DNA of 64,000 nucleotides from Aggregatilinea lenta. Its GTDB lineage: Bacteria; Chloroflexota; Anaerolineae; Aggregatilineales; Aggregatilineaceae. Below, in pieces: positions 44,729-52,696 of the stretch. The notes below the pieces were generated by a model. The model ran no database searches. It worked only from the letters and a program-made list of their open reading frames with translations, and was not told where the DNA came from. Location: contig NZ_BFCB01000003.1 of assembly GCF_003569045.1 (NCBI RefSeq), forward strand, positions 1,426,001 through 1,490,000, given 5' to 3'. The position numbers and the translations under genes are program-made. How positions within the stretch are numbered: the stretch's first letter is position 1; each line of letters opens with the position of its first letter.

Positions 44729-45160
44729 AGTTTTTATCCCTCTTTTGGCTTTGAATATTTTTTCATCGTACCGCCTCGTTCCTTTGTGGTCAAGCAAATT
44801 CAACATGGCGCCTGCCAATACGTTTGCCAGGATTTGGTGTGTCGCAAGGTCTTCGATAGTCGCCAAATACCAGACTATGCCCCGATACTCAATGTGGCGC
44901 AGGTCGCTCCTGGCGCGGAAGCTCAACTCATACGCCAGGAAGCTAGAACGAGACCGTGTAGCACATTTGCTCTCAAGTGATTGAATTTTTACAAGCCATC
45001 CCCTACTCCAATCGTATATGATCTGGAATGCTTACACTCGACCTGGCGGATTGGGGTTGAGGATCTGAGAGAGCACATGAGCTTGTCTGTAAACTGATCA
45101 TCACTCTCGACGGCTTCGCCCCGGTCAGCAATCGACTCCAACTCCAAAGGAGGAGCTTTC
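44729..45160. other. Gene-free region before the DHFR-like gene pair
   Basis: About 430 bases. Minus-strand sequence 44740-44926 continues the DUF4256 frame upstream, but without family similarity. The last 20 bases contain the AAAGGAGGAG ribosome site for the next gene. Promoters for both flanking genes must lie here; I see no convincing boxes. Confidence 0.45.
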
Positions 45161-45772
45161 ATGCCGGAACTGTTAGTGGACTTCATCACATCTCTGGACG
45201 GCTACGGGGCCGCTGAAGGATGGCCCGGCTGGTGGGGAGTTCAAGGCCCCGAATATCTCAGCTGGCTTGGTGAGCAGTCTGAACACGACTACACGATCTT
45301 GATGGGAGCGAACACGTACCGGTTGATGTACGGATTCACTTCTCAATCTGGTACATCGGAATCGGATCTGGGAAGCGAAGAAGAAGCCAGCATGACTGAG
45401 CTTACCAATGCATCCAAGGTGGTCTTCTCCTCGACGCTACAGTCCCCGCTGCCGTGGGCCAATACTCGGCTCATCAGCGAAGATGCGGTCGAGGCTGTGA
45501 GAAAGATGAAGCAGGAAGGCGACAGCCCTTTGACCACCCTCGGCAGCGTCAGCTTGTGCCGGTCGCTGCTCAAGGCAGGTCTTGTGGATCGCTTCCGGGT
45601 GGTCATCTTCCCCGTGATCACTGGCAGCACCGGCACGGACCGGATTTATGACGGTTATCCCGATGTTGCCCTGGACATGGTTTCCAGCCGGACATTCGAC
45701 GGCAGGATTCAGCTGCTTGAGTACATCCCCAGGGTGCTTGCCGGGCCGCCGGACGCGCACAACGGTTCCTGA
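45161..45772 (+). CDS. Dihydrofolate reductase/RibD C-terminal-like protein (copy 1)
   Basis: A 203-residue protein of the DHFR/RibD_C reductase-like superfamily. It has the early strand ELLVDFITSLDGYG, the MGANTYRLM motif, KVVFSSTL, and TLGSVSLCRSLLKAGLVDRF with IFPVITGSTGTDRIYDG near the end, the NADPH-binding and dimer region. True folate activity is not implied; these proteins are stand-alone reductases of unknown substrate, common in accessory regions. A paralogue (46096-46683) follows after a palindromic insert. Compared with that copy, this one has a longer central loop rich in Ser and Glu. Confidence 0.85.
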   Translation: MPELLVDFITSLDGYGAAEGWPGWWGVQGPEYLSWLGEQSEHDYTILMGANTYRLMYGFTSQSGTSESDLGSEEEASMTELTNASKVVFSSTLQSPLPWANTRLISEDAVEAVRKMKQEGDSPLTTLGSVSLCRSLLKAGLVDRFRVVIFPVITGSTGTDRIYDGYPDVALDMVSSRTFDGRIQLLEYIPRVLAGPPDAHNGS

Positions 45773-45807
45773 CGGTCACATGAAGTCAGTATCGCCTATA
45801 AAATCTA

Positions 45808-45900
45808 AGAGGCCATTTGAATATTCAAGATCTGAGGGAAAACCAAACATCGGTTTGGCTGCTAACTCTCCCTCAAAAAAGCAATTTTCAAATGGCCTCT
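45808..45900. repeat. 93-bp stem-loop-forming inverted repeat
   Basis: AGAGGCCATTTGAA (45808-45821) is the perfect reverse complement of 45887-45900; flanking bases extend the match with few mismatches. It lies directly after the first DHFR-like gene and adjoins the next palindromic element with one base between. Confidence 0.8.
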
Positions 45901-45901
45901 A

Positions 45902-46081
45902 AGCTCGACTTTGCACATCTTAACAATTGCATTTCTAGACGTTCTTCGGTGAGCGGAAATTGGCTCGGTGATTTTTCAAATGTCTTGAAAACACACCGAT
46001 GTTGGAAAAGTCTGACAGGTTTTGACAGCCTTCTCTAGCCGAAGCATAGTGACAAAAGATTGTCATGTGCAAAGTCGAGCT
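45902..46081. mobile_element. 180-bp MITE-like element with 17-bp terminal inverted repeats
   Basis: AGCTCGACTTTGCACAT at 45902-45918 and its perfect reverse complement at 46065-46081 bracket a non-coding 180 bp. The TTTGCACAT core recalls ISL3-type ends. The right end touches the ribosome site of the second DHFR-like gene. It is probably a non-autonomous element; no transposase for it is in the window. Confidence 0.65.
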
Positions 46082-46095
46082 AAGGAGAAACTTTC

Positions 46096-46683
46096 ATGCC
46101 GGAACTACTAGTAGACTTCATCGCCACACTGGATGGCTACGGTGCCACAGATGCGTGGCCCGGCTGGTGGGGACTCGAAGGCCCAGAATTTCTCCGTTGG
46201 CTCGCTGAGCAGCCTGAACGCGACTACACGCTCTTGATGGGAGCCAACACCTACCGTCTCTCGTCCGAACTTCCACCCGAGAACTCCGACCAAGCTACTT
46301 TCGGGGACTGGCTTACCAACGCCCCCAAGGTGGTTTTTTCCTCGACGCTGCAACCTCCGTTGTCGTGGGCTAACACCCAGTTGATCAGCGGGGATGCAAT
46401 TGAGGCTGTGAGACAGATGAAGCAGGAGGGCGACAGTCCGATGCGTACTGTTGGCAGCCTTAGCTTGTGCCGGTCGCTCCTCAAGGCAGGCCTCGTAGAC
46501 CGTTTCCGGGTGGTCATCTTCCCCGTGATCAACGGGAGCACCGGCTACGACCGGATCTACGACGGTTATCCCGATGTCGCCCTCGATATGGTTTCGAGCC
46601 GGACGTTCGACGGCAGGATTCAGCTGCTTGAGTACGTCCCCAGGGTGCTTGCCGGACCGCCGGGCGCGCACGACGGTTCCTGA
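46096..46683 (+). CDS. Dihydrofolate reductase/RibD C-terminal-like protein (copy 2)
   Basis: A 195-residue paralogue of the gene at 45161. The N-terminus (MPELLVDFIATLDGYG), the MGANTYRL motif and especially the C-terminal half (SLCRSLLKAGLVDRF, DGYPDVALDMVSSRTFDG) are nearly identical, and the stop context is the same. The centre differs, lacking the Ser/Glu-rich insertion. The duplication must predate insertion of the palindromic DNA that now separates the two. The start has an AAGGAGAAA site derived from the edge of the MITE-like element. Confidence 0.85.
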   Translation: MPELLVDFIATLDGYGATDAWPGWWGLEGPEFLRWLAEQPERDYTLLMGANTYRLSSELPPENSDQATFGDWLTNAPKVVFSSTLQPPLSWANTQLISGDAIEAVRQMKQEGDSPMRTVGSLSLCRSLLKAGLVDRFRVVIFPVINGSTGYDRIYDGYPDVALDMVSSRTFDGRIQLLEYVPRVLAGPPGAHDGS

Positions 46684-46773
46684 CGGTCAACGGACATCTC
46701 GGCGCTAGAGACGTCAAAACAGCATCTTTTCAAAGAAAGATGCTTTGCCATCTGAAACTAGAGGAGGCAACGT

Positions 46774-47427
46774 ATGTCCAGGCTTCGGGTCAACTCATTC
46801 TCAATATCGATCGACGGATATGGTGCAGGACCGAACCAGAGTCTCGAGAACCCGCTCGGCGTCGGCGGCGAAGCCCTCCACGATTGGATCGTTGCGACCA
46901 GAACATTTCAACAGCTGTATGGGGACGGAGGCGGCACTACGGGTGATGATGACGAGTTTGTGGCCCGTGGCCTCAACAACATCGGCGCTTGGATTCTCGG
47001 GCGTAACATGTTCGGCCCGGTCCGAGGGCCTTGGCCGGATGACAGTTGGAAGGGATGGTGGGGCGATAGGCCACCCTACCACACCCCGGTTTTCGTGCTA
47101 ACCCATCAGCCGCGTGAGTCAGTTGCTATGGATGGCGGCACGACTTTCCACTTCGTTACCGATGGCATTTACGCGGCACTAGACCGTGCCCGCCAGGCGG
47201 CCAATGGGCAGGATGTGCGGCTTGGCGGCGGTGTGGCTACAATCCGCCAGTACCTCGAAGCCGGACTCATCGACGAATTGCATATCGCTATCAGTCCGAT
47301 GCTCCTCGGCTCCGGTGAACACCTTTTCGCCAATCTCGATACGGTTGCGCTGGGCTACCACTGCACCGAGCGCGTTGCCACTGCTGGAGCGATGCACTAC
47401 GTTCTTACAAGAAACGGCATAGGTTAA
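46774..47427 (+). CDS. Dihydrofolate reductase-family protein (third, divergent)
   Basis: A 217-residue DHFR/RibD_C-like reductase not closely related to the two upstream copies. It opens RLRVNSFSISIDGYGAGPNQ, has the LNNIGAWILGRNMFG motif, VFVLTHQPRE, and the NADPH-type GQDVRLGGGVATIRQYLEAG, with ELHIAISPMLLGSGE near the end. This subtype is common in soil bacteria, often next to SnoaL/DUF4440-like genes. A DUF4440-like remnant indeed follows at 47441. The AGAGGAGG ribosome site is strong. Confidence 0.87.
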   Translation: MSRLRVNSFSISIDGYGAGPNQSLENPLGVGGEALHDWIVATRTFQQLYGDGGGTTGDDDEFVARGLNNIGAWILGRNMFGPVRGPWPDDSWKGWWGDRPPYHTPVFVLTHQPRESVAMDGGTTFHFVTDGIYAALDRARQAANGQDVRLGGGVATIRQYLEAGLIDELHIAISPMLLGSGEHLFANLDTVALGYHCTERVATAGAMHYVLTRNGIG

Positions 47428-47440
47428 ACAGTTTGTGGAT

Positions 47441-47599
47441 AGGTGGACCACTGCAGTTCTCAGCGGCGAGATGGAGAAGCTCGATCAAATGTCGATTCCG
47501 GGCTTTGTGACGATTGGACCACGTGGCTTCGTACTCAATAAGCAGCAGTGGCTGGGCAGTTTTCAGTCGGGGGACTTGGAATATGACTCGCTGAAGTGA
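47441..47599 (+). pseudogene. Fragment of an NTF2-like (SnoaL/DUF4440) protein
   Basis: An open stretch encodes TTAVLSGEMEKLDQMSIPGF, then FVTIGPRGFVLNKQQWLGSF and QSGDLEYDSLK, and ends at TGA 47597-47599. The pattern (small residues, GPRG, K-Q-W, SGDL-Y-SL) is that of the middle of DUF4440/SnoaL-like folds. There is no start codon, and the family's C-terminal half is missing, so this is a decayed remnant. Confidence 0.6.
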
Positions 47600-47641
47600 C
47601 TAGCCCCCTGATGGTTGTATACCCGACAGGTCTCAAATATT

Positions 47642-49321
47642 ATGAACAAACCGATTTTAGTAGTCGTTGACAAACACGAAACATCGCTGCCCTTTGTTGA
47701 GCAGGAACTGCGTAAGCGCTACAGCGCGGATTACGAGGTCATCTGCGGCCCCTCGGCGGAGGCCGCGCTGTCAATGTTGCAAGCGCTCAAGGACGAAGAT
47801 CGGCAGGTGGCGCTGCTCTTCACTGATCAATCGTTGCCGGAAATGACCGGGATCGAATTTCTGAATCGAGCGCATAACCTCCATCCGAACGCGAAACGTA
47901 TCTTGCTGGTCGGATTGAATGCTTGGGAAAACCGTGAAACGATTTTACAGGCGATTACCTTTGGGAAGATAGACAGCTATCTGTGGAAGCCAACAGGTCC
48001 ATTGGACGAGCGATTTCACAGCCAGATCGCTGAACTTCTGGAAGCATGGCGGCATCTGAACTTGCCTCGCCTCGATTTCGTCAAGATGATTGGCGAGCGT
48101 TGGTCAGCACGCACTCACGAATTCAGGGCACTGCTGGATAGTTATGATGCTCCCTACCGATTTTATGATGCCTATTCAGAGGAAGGGCGGGCGCTCCTGG
48201 AAGAGGTTCAACTGTCCAGTGGTCCGTTCCCGGTGGCGATTGTGGGCGATGGCGCGTCGCGCCGTATTCTCACCAACCCATCGAACGAGGCATTTGGGCG
48301 CGTCATGGGCGTTAGCGGCGATATTCAGGGCGGAGACTATGACCTGGCGATCATCGGCGCTGGACCGGCAGGACTTTCCGCAGCAGTCTACGCGGCATCC
48401 GAGGGTCTACGAACGATTGTCGTCGAGCGCGGGGCGATAGGCGGGCAAGCGGGCACGAGTGCGCTTATTCGCAATTATCTCGGTTTTCCGTTGGGTGTCA
48501 GTGGTTTTGAACTGGCTAGGCGTGCCCAGGATCAAGCCTGGTTGTTTGGTGCAGAGTTTGCCACATTCCGCGAGGTGAGAGGACTCTGCTCCGATCGCGA
48601 CAAGCGCATCCTCAACCTCTCCAGTGGAGAAGAAATCGTCACCCGTTCGGTGATTCTGGCGATGGGCGCGACTTATCGGAGACTTGGGATTCCCGACCTC
48701 GAATCCCTGGTCGGTGCAGGCGTTTTCTATGGCGGTGCAGTCACTGAAGCCCAGGCGATGCGTGGGCGGCGGGTATTTGTTGCCGGCGCTGGGAACTCCG
48801 CAGGACAGGCGGCTATCTATCTGGCAAAGTTCGCTGACAGTGTAACGCTGTTAGTACGCGGGTCTTCCCTCGCCACCAGTATGTCCGACTATCTCATCAC
48901 GCAGATTGGCGCGACCAGCAACATTGAGGTGTCTTTGAATACGCACATCGTCAGTGGTCATGGAACACCATTCCTCGAACATCTCGTGTTACAGACCACT
49001 CCTTCGGGAGAGACTCGAACGGTTGCGGCGGCAGCATTGTTTATCTTCATCGGCGCACAACCTCATACCGATTGGTTACCCCCCACGATCCTGCGCAATG
49101 GGCCCGGTTTTATCCTTACAGGCACAGACCTCATCAACGATGGGCGATTGCCGGAAACATGGCAACTCGCGCGTACCCCGTTTGTGCTCGAGACGAGTAT
49201 GCCCGGTGTCTTCGCGGTGGGCGATGTTCGCCACGGATCGGTCAAGCGAGTCGCCTCTGCGGTCGGCGCAGGCAGTATCGCAATCCAATACATCCAAGAA
49301 TATCTGGGACAGCCCTTTTGA
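47642..49321 (+). CDS. Receiver / thioredoxin-like / thioredoxin-reductase-like fusion, lacking the redox CxxC
   Basis: A 559-residue protein with three parts. Residues 1-140 are a response-regulator receiver with phosphorylatable D62 (LFTDQSLP) and Lys in LWKPTG. Residues 145-225 resemble a thioredoxin/glutaredoxin fold (ERWSARTHEFRALLDSYDAP) without CxxC. Residues 230-559 are a thioredoxin-reductase-like flavoprotein with FAD motif GAGPAGLSAA, NADPH motif GAGNSAGQAA and a C-terminal FAD segment GVFAVGDVRHGSVKR. The CxxC expected after the FAD domain reads VFYGGAV instead, so classical thioredoxin reduction is unlikely. Similar RR/TrxR fusions are known in databases. The ATG at 47642 is preferred over 47615. 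Confidence 0.87.
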   Translation: MNKPILVVVDKHETSLPFVEQELRKRYSADYEVICGPSAEAALSMLQALKDEDRQVALLFTDQSLPEMTGIEFLNRAHNLHPNAKRILLVGLNAWENRETILQAITFGKIDSYLWKPTGPLDERFHSQIAELLEAWRHLNLPRLDFVKMIGERWSARTHEFRALLDSYDAPYRFYDAYSEEGRALLEEVQLSSGPFPVAIVGDGASRRILTNPSNEAFGRVMGVSGDIQGGDYDLAIIGAGPAGLSAAVYAASEGLRTIVVERGAIGGQAGTSALIRNYLGFPLGVSGFELARRAQDQAWLFGAEFATFREVRGLCSDRDKRILNLSSGEEIVTRSVILAMGATYRRLGIPDLESLVGAGVFYGGAVTEAQAMRGRRVFVAGAGNSAGQAAIYLAKFADSVTLLVRGSSLATSMSDYLITQIGATSNIEVSLNTHIVSGHGTPFLEHLVLQTTPSGETRTVAAAALFIFIGAQPHTDWLPPTILRNGPGFILTGTDLINDGRLPETWQLARTPFVLETSMPGVFAVGDVRHGSVKRVASAVGAGSIAIQYIQEYLGQPF

Positions 49322-49391
49322 TGTTTCGTCTCTGAGAGGCTCGATTATCCTCCCGCGTCGCCTGTTTTTACGATGTGAAAGGATCACTTCG

Positions 49392-49856
49392 ATGAATCAG
49401 CAGCAAGTCATGCGAATTCTCAGCGACCCACTTTCGCAGGAACTGCTTCGCTCGAATATTCCCGCGCGAATGGCCTATACTGGAACTGACGGCTTCCCGC
49501 GAGTCATCGCGATTGGCTTCTACTGGAACGGGACGGACTTCATCATGGCAACGCATCCCAAATCGCCCAAGGTGCGCGCCCTGACTCAGCAGCCCAAAGT
49601 CGCCCTGACGATTGACACCAATTCCTTCCCGCCGCATGTCCTGACCGTGCGCGGCGCGGCCAGCATTGAGATCGTGGATGGTGTCCCGTGGGAATATCTC
49701 GAAGCCTCGCACAAGTTCATCGCGCCTGAGCAGTGGCAGAACTTTGAAGCCAATGTTCGCGCCACCTACAAGCAGATGGCGCGCATTGCCGTCGCGCCCG
49801 AATGGGCGCAGGTCTACGACTTTGTCACCCGCGCGCCCCGAGCTATCCGATCCTAA
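49392..49856 (+). CDS. Pyridoxamine 5'-phosphate oxidase-fold protein
   Basis: A 154-residue split-barrel protein starting MNQQQVMRILSDPLSQEL at the ATG at 49392 (GAAAGGA site). The pattern RMAYTGTDGFPRVIAIGFYW, FIMATHPKSPKVRAL and VALTIDTNSFPPHVLTVRG is typical of PNPOx-like flavin or F420-binding proteins. True PdxH activity is not implied. The frame is open far upstream (48954) only because it overlaps the previous gene in another frame. It lies 70 bases after the receiver/reductase gene, so the two may form a small redox unit. Confidence 0.86.
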   Translation: MNQQQVMRILSDPLSQELLRSNIPARMAYTGTDGFPRVIAIGFYWNGTDFIMATHPKSPKVRALTQQPKVALTIDTNSFPPHVLTVRGAASIEIVDGVPWEYLEASHKFIAPEQWQNFEANVRATYKQMARIAVAPEWAQVYDFVTRAPRAIRS

Positions 49857-50255
49857 CACTATTCCTATTGCAAACGGCGCGTGTATCCCATCATCAGAAA
49901 GGTTTTTTGAATGGAGAAGGGAAGGGCACAATCCCCTAAGAGTGCAATTTGATATGCTTCTTAATGCTAAAGGGCATTGATCGGATTTGCGCAGAAAGAT
50001 AAACTAAATATACTGACGACATCGAAACCGATAATAACGTTGCGTTGCTGACCTTCAGGTACTTGACAGTGGGGAAGCTGTTGCTTGAGGGGATTGGGGT
50101 GGGTGGGTGAACTCAACAGGGCAACATGGCACGCGCTGTTCCTCCACCAAGTATTCCTCCACCTTAACAGCTTACTTATAAATCAGAGCGATTTGTTTAC
50201 AATAGGTGCTTGCATGCTTCCGGGCTCGGGGGTACATTGGAAGCACAGCATAATA

Positions 50256-50283
50256 ACGCATCATAATCTCCATTATGTTGCGT
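50256..50283. repeat. 12-bp inverted repeat upstream of the second tyrosine recombinase
   Basis: ACGCATCATAAT (50256-50267) and ATTATGTTGCGT (50272-50283) are reverse complements at 11 of 12 positions around a 4-base spacer. An exact copy of the right arm in the other orientation, ACGCAACATAAT, is at 50342-50353. It could be a recombination core or operator. Confidence 0.72.
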
Positions 50284-50341
50284 GGATTGACCTGAAATAG
50301 TAGTATTTGGGGCGATTTTAGCCCTTTAAGCGTAGAAATTT

Positions 50342-50353
50342 ACGCAACATAAT
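50342..50353. repeat. Third copy of the ACGCAACATAAT arm
   Basis: This 12-mer is the exact reverse complement of the arm at 50272-50283 and ends 20 bases before the recombinase GTG at 50374. A short GCGTA/TACGC inverted repeat overlaps its left edge (50330-50346). Confidence 0.68.
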
Positions 50354-50373
50354 ATTTCGAGGCTGATTTTTCA

Positions 50374-51270
50374 GTGCAACCAACCTCAGCAGATCTACTC
50401 CAGCAGTGGGTGCAAGACCTGGAGCGCAAAGGGCGGAGCGTGCATACCGTTGCCGCCTACCGCCGAGGTGTCCAGCATTTCATCGAGTGGAACCAGCAGG
50501 CCTACGACACGCCCTTCGACCCAGCAGCGATTATTCCCCGCGACGTGCGCGACTGGAAAGCCTACCAGCAGACGGTCGAGAAGGCCGCGCCTGCGACCAT
50601 CAACCAGCGGCTGGTAGCATTGTCCCGCTTCTTTACCTGGGCAATAGCCAGCGACTTGGCTAAGGATGACCCTACGGTAGAAGTGGGCAGCCTGCGATTA
50701 CCAGCCCGTCAGCCCAAGGGATTGTCGGACAAAGACCTCCGCAAGTTGCTCCGGGCCGCGAAAGCGGACGGGAATGCGCGCGACTACGCCATGATTGAGC
50801 TGCTGGCCGGTACAGGCTTGAGGGTAGGGGAGTTACTGGCCCTGCGTGTAGGGGATATCGAACTTCGGAACCGTTCCGGTCAGGTTACTGTGCGTCGGGG
50901 GAAGCATGGTAATTACCGCACCGTGCCGCTGACGCTGGATGTGCGCAAGGCGATGGAGGACCACCTCCAGAATTATTCTGAGGCCGATACGCCAGATGCT
51001 CCATTGTGGACGGGCGTACACGGCGAGCTCAGCCACCGCAGTTCGGTGATGCGCATTCTCAATAAGTACACGCAACAGGCAGGGATTGAGCCTGTCGGCC
51101 CCCATGTCCTACGGCACACCTTTGCGACACGCTACCTCAATGCGAACCCCGATGACTTACGGGGTTTGGCAGCGCTGCTCGGGCACGCGAGCCTGAATAC
51201 AGTCATGATCTACACGGAGCCAAGTCTCGACGATCTCGCTCAGCGCATGGAGCGGATTGAGACTGAGTAG
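50374..51270 (+). CDS. Tyrosine recombinase, XerC/D-like
   Basis: A 298-residue recombinase with an N-terminal SAM-like core-binding domain (SVHTVAAYRRGVQHFIEW, about residues 5-95) and a catalytic domain with R150 (GTGLRVGELL), K177, H244 and R247 (HVLRHTF), H271 (LGHASL) and Y280 (MIYTEP). All active residues are present and the length is that of XerC/D. The GTG start at 50374 gives the correct N-terminus. The palindromes upstream and its position at the border between the accessory genes and the capsule locus suggest a mobile-element integrase and not the housekeeping Xer protein. Confidence 0.9.
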   Translation: MQPTSADLLQQWVQDLERKGRSVHTVAAYRRGVQHFIEWNQQAYDTPFDPAAIIPRDVRDWKAYQQTVEKAAPATINQRLVALSRFFTWAIASDLAKDDPTVEVGSLRLPARQPKGLSDKDLRKLLRAAKADGNARDYAMIELLAGTGLRVGELLALRVGDIELRNRSGQVTVRRGKHGNYRTVPLTLDVRKAMEDHLQNYSEADTPDAPLWTGVHGELSHRSSVMRILNKYTQQAGIEPVGPHVLRHTFATRYLNANPDDLRGLAALLGHASLNTVMIYTEPSLDDLAQRMERIETE

Positions 51271-51371
51271 GAGGAAAGGCAGTCGCGAGACTAAACAAGG
51301 CCTACTCCTGATGATAACGGCAATTCGCCACGCAAGTGATATTTATGTCGAGCGGAAGAAAGGATACGACA

Positions 51372-52664
51372 ATGCCAGAAGAAGTATACTGCATTGAAGG
51401 CGGGAAACAGTTAGAGGGGGACGTACGCTTATCAGGCGCTAAGAATGCAACTCTTCCTTTATTGGTCGCGGCCTGTCTAGGCGAAGAACCCTCGATTCTA
51501 GACAATGTCCCTCTACAACTCAATGATGTTCAGTTACAAATTCAACTACTCCAATTAATGGGAGCAAAGATCGAGATCTCTCAGATCCACAACAGCGTAA
51601 CGTGTTGTCGGGGCCAACTATCAGGAGGAGAGGCTCCAACTCTAGTTGCCAGTGGGATACGGACTTCACTTCTCCTACTTGGTCTTTTTGCTGGTCTGGG
51701 GAAGTCGGTCACATTGCCAAGTCCTGGTGGATGCAATTTTGAGCGGAAGTACGATTTACATATTAGCGGACTGCGAAAGTTAGGAGCAAGTATAAGCGAG
51801 GACAGCAAAAGCATAACGCTGAGCTCGTCTGGATTGAAAGGGACAACAGTAGATTTTTACGTTCCTACTACTACCGGCACTGAAAATATCATGATTGGTG
51901 CGTCACTAGCTCAAGGCACAACAATCATTCGGAACGCAAATACACGCCCCGAGATTCAACAATTGGGGCAACTCCTTTCGCAAATGGGCGCTCGTGTTAG
52001 GATGCAAAATAGGATAGTAGAAGTTCGCGGGGTAAAGTCATTACGCGGCGGAGCACGCATTTCAGTAATGCCGGGTTGGGATGAGGCTCTCACCTATATT
52101 GTCGGTGCAGGTATCACTCAAGGGTCGCTTAGAATTCTAGACTTTGATCTCTCCAATATAGCTGAAGAGGCACGATATCTTCGTCAGGCCGGTATTGAGT
52201 TGTTTGAATGGCAGGGAGACCTGTATGTTTCCGGAAAGGGCAAGAAAGAAAGTTTCGATATTTTCACTGCTCCTTATCCAGGACTAGATACGGACGCACA
52301 ACCCTTATTTACTGTACTCGGCTTAGTGATTGAGGGTAGTAGTGTAATTACGGAAATGCGACACGCAAACCGTTTTCAGTACGTAGAACAGTTGCGCTGT
52401 TTTGGTGCTGACATTGGCGTTTATGGAAATACAGCAATCGTGCAAGGAGGAAAACCTCTAGTAGGGGCAGATGTCAGAGCCACTGATCTCCGTGGTGGGG
52501 CTGCGCTAGTTCTTTGCGGATTAGCGGCAAAGGGCCAAACGCGTATCTCCAATATCTACGAAATTGAACGGGGGTATGAGAATTTGCCCGAGAAGTTGAT
52601 TGCTCTTGGTGCAACGGTTATCCGAGAACGGAGTGACCATGATACTAATAGCGTATTACAGTAA
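51372..52664 (+). CDS. murA: UDP-N-acetylglucosamine 1-carboxyvinyltransferase homologue
   Basis: A 430-residue EPSP-synthase-fold enzyme adding enolpyruvate from PEP to UDP-GlcNAc. Key MurA marks are present: SGAKNATLPLLVA (substrate Lys/Asn), PGGCNFERKYDLH with the catalytic Cys (fosfomycin target), TGTENIMIG, LDTDAQPLF (Asp) and FQYVEQLRCFGADI. The start is the ATG at 51372 with AAAGGA upstream. Its sequence looks more diverged than a housekeeping MurA, and it heads a low-GC exopolysaccharide locus directly before murB. It may supply a muramic-acid-type sugar for the exported polymer or duplicate the cell-wall pathway. Confidence 0.88.
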   Translation: MPEEVYCIEGGKQLEGDVRLSGAKNATLPLLVAACLGEEPSILDNVPLQLNDVQLQIQLLQLMGAKIEISQIHNSVTCCRGQLSGGEAPTLVASGIRTSLLLLGLFAGLGKSVTLPSPGGCNFERKYDLHISGLRKLGASISEDSKSITLSSSGLKGTTVDFYVPTTTGTENIMIGASLAQGTTIIRNANTRPEIQQLGQLLSQMGARVRMQNRIVEVRGVKSLRGGARISVMPGWDEALTYIVGAGITQGSLRILDFDLSNIAEEARYLRQAGIELFEWQGDLYVSGKGKKESFDIFTAPYPGLDTDAQPLFTVLGLVIEGSSVITEMRHANRFQYVEQLRCFGADIGVYGNTAIVQGGKPLVGADVRATDLRGGAALVLCGLAAKGQTRISNIYEIERGYENLPEKLIALGATVIRERSDHDTNSVLQ

Positions 52665-52696
52665 TAACCGTCAAAAGTTTAGGGATAAAATACTGC

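Larger units (their letters stand above)
49857..50373. other. Gene-free region with palindromes upstream of the second recombinase
   Basis: About 515 bases without a gene. It is AT-rich from 50150 on and contains the 12-bp inverted repeat at 50256-50283 and a third copy of its arm at 50342-50353, both just before the recombinase start. Confidence 0.55.

Noticed and set aside
44729-44926. N-terminal extension of the DUF4256 protein
   Set aside because: The frame is open, but the family alignment begins after 44728 and a plausible ATG lies there.
50374-51270. Second recombinase as the chromosomal XerC/XerD
   Set aside because: Palindromes upstream, location at an island border and the absence of any dif-like site or replication-related neighbours favour a mobile-element integrase; a genome-wide comparison would settle it.
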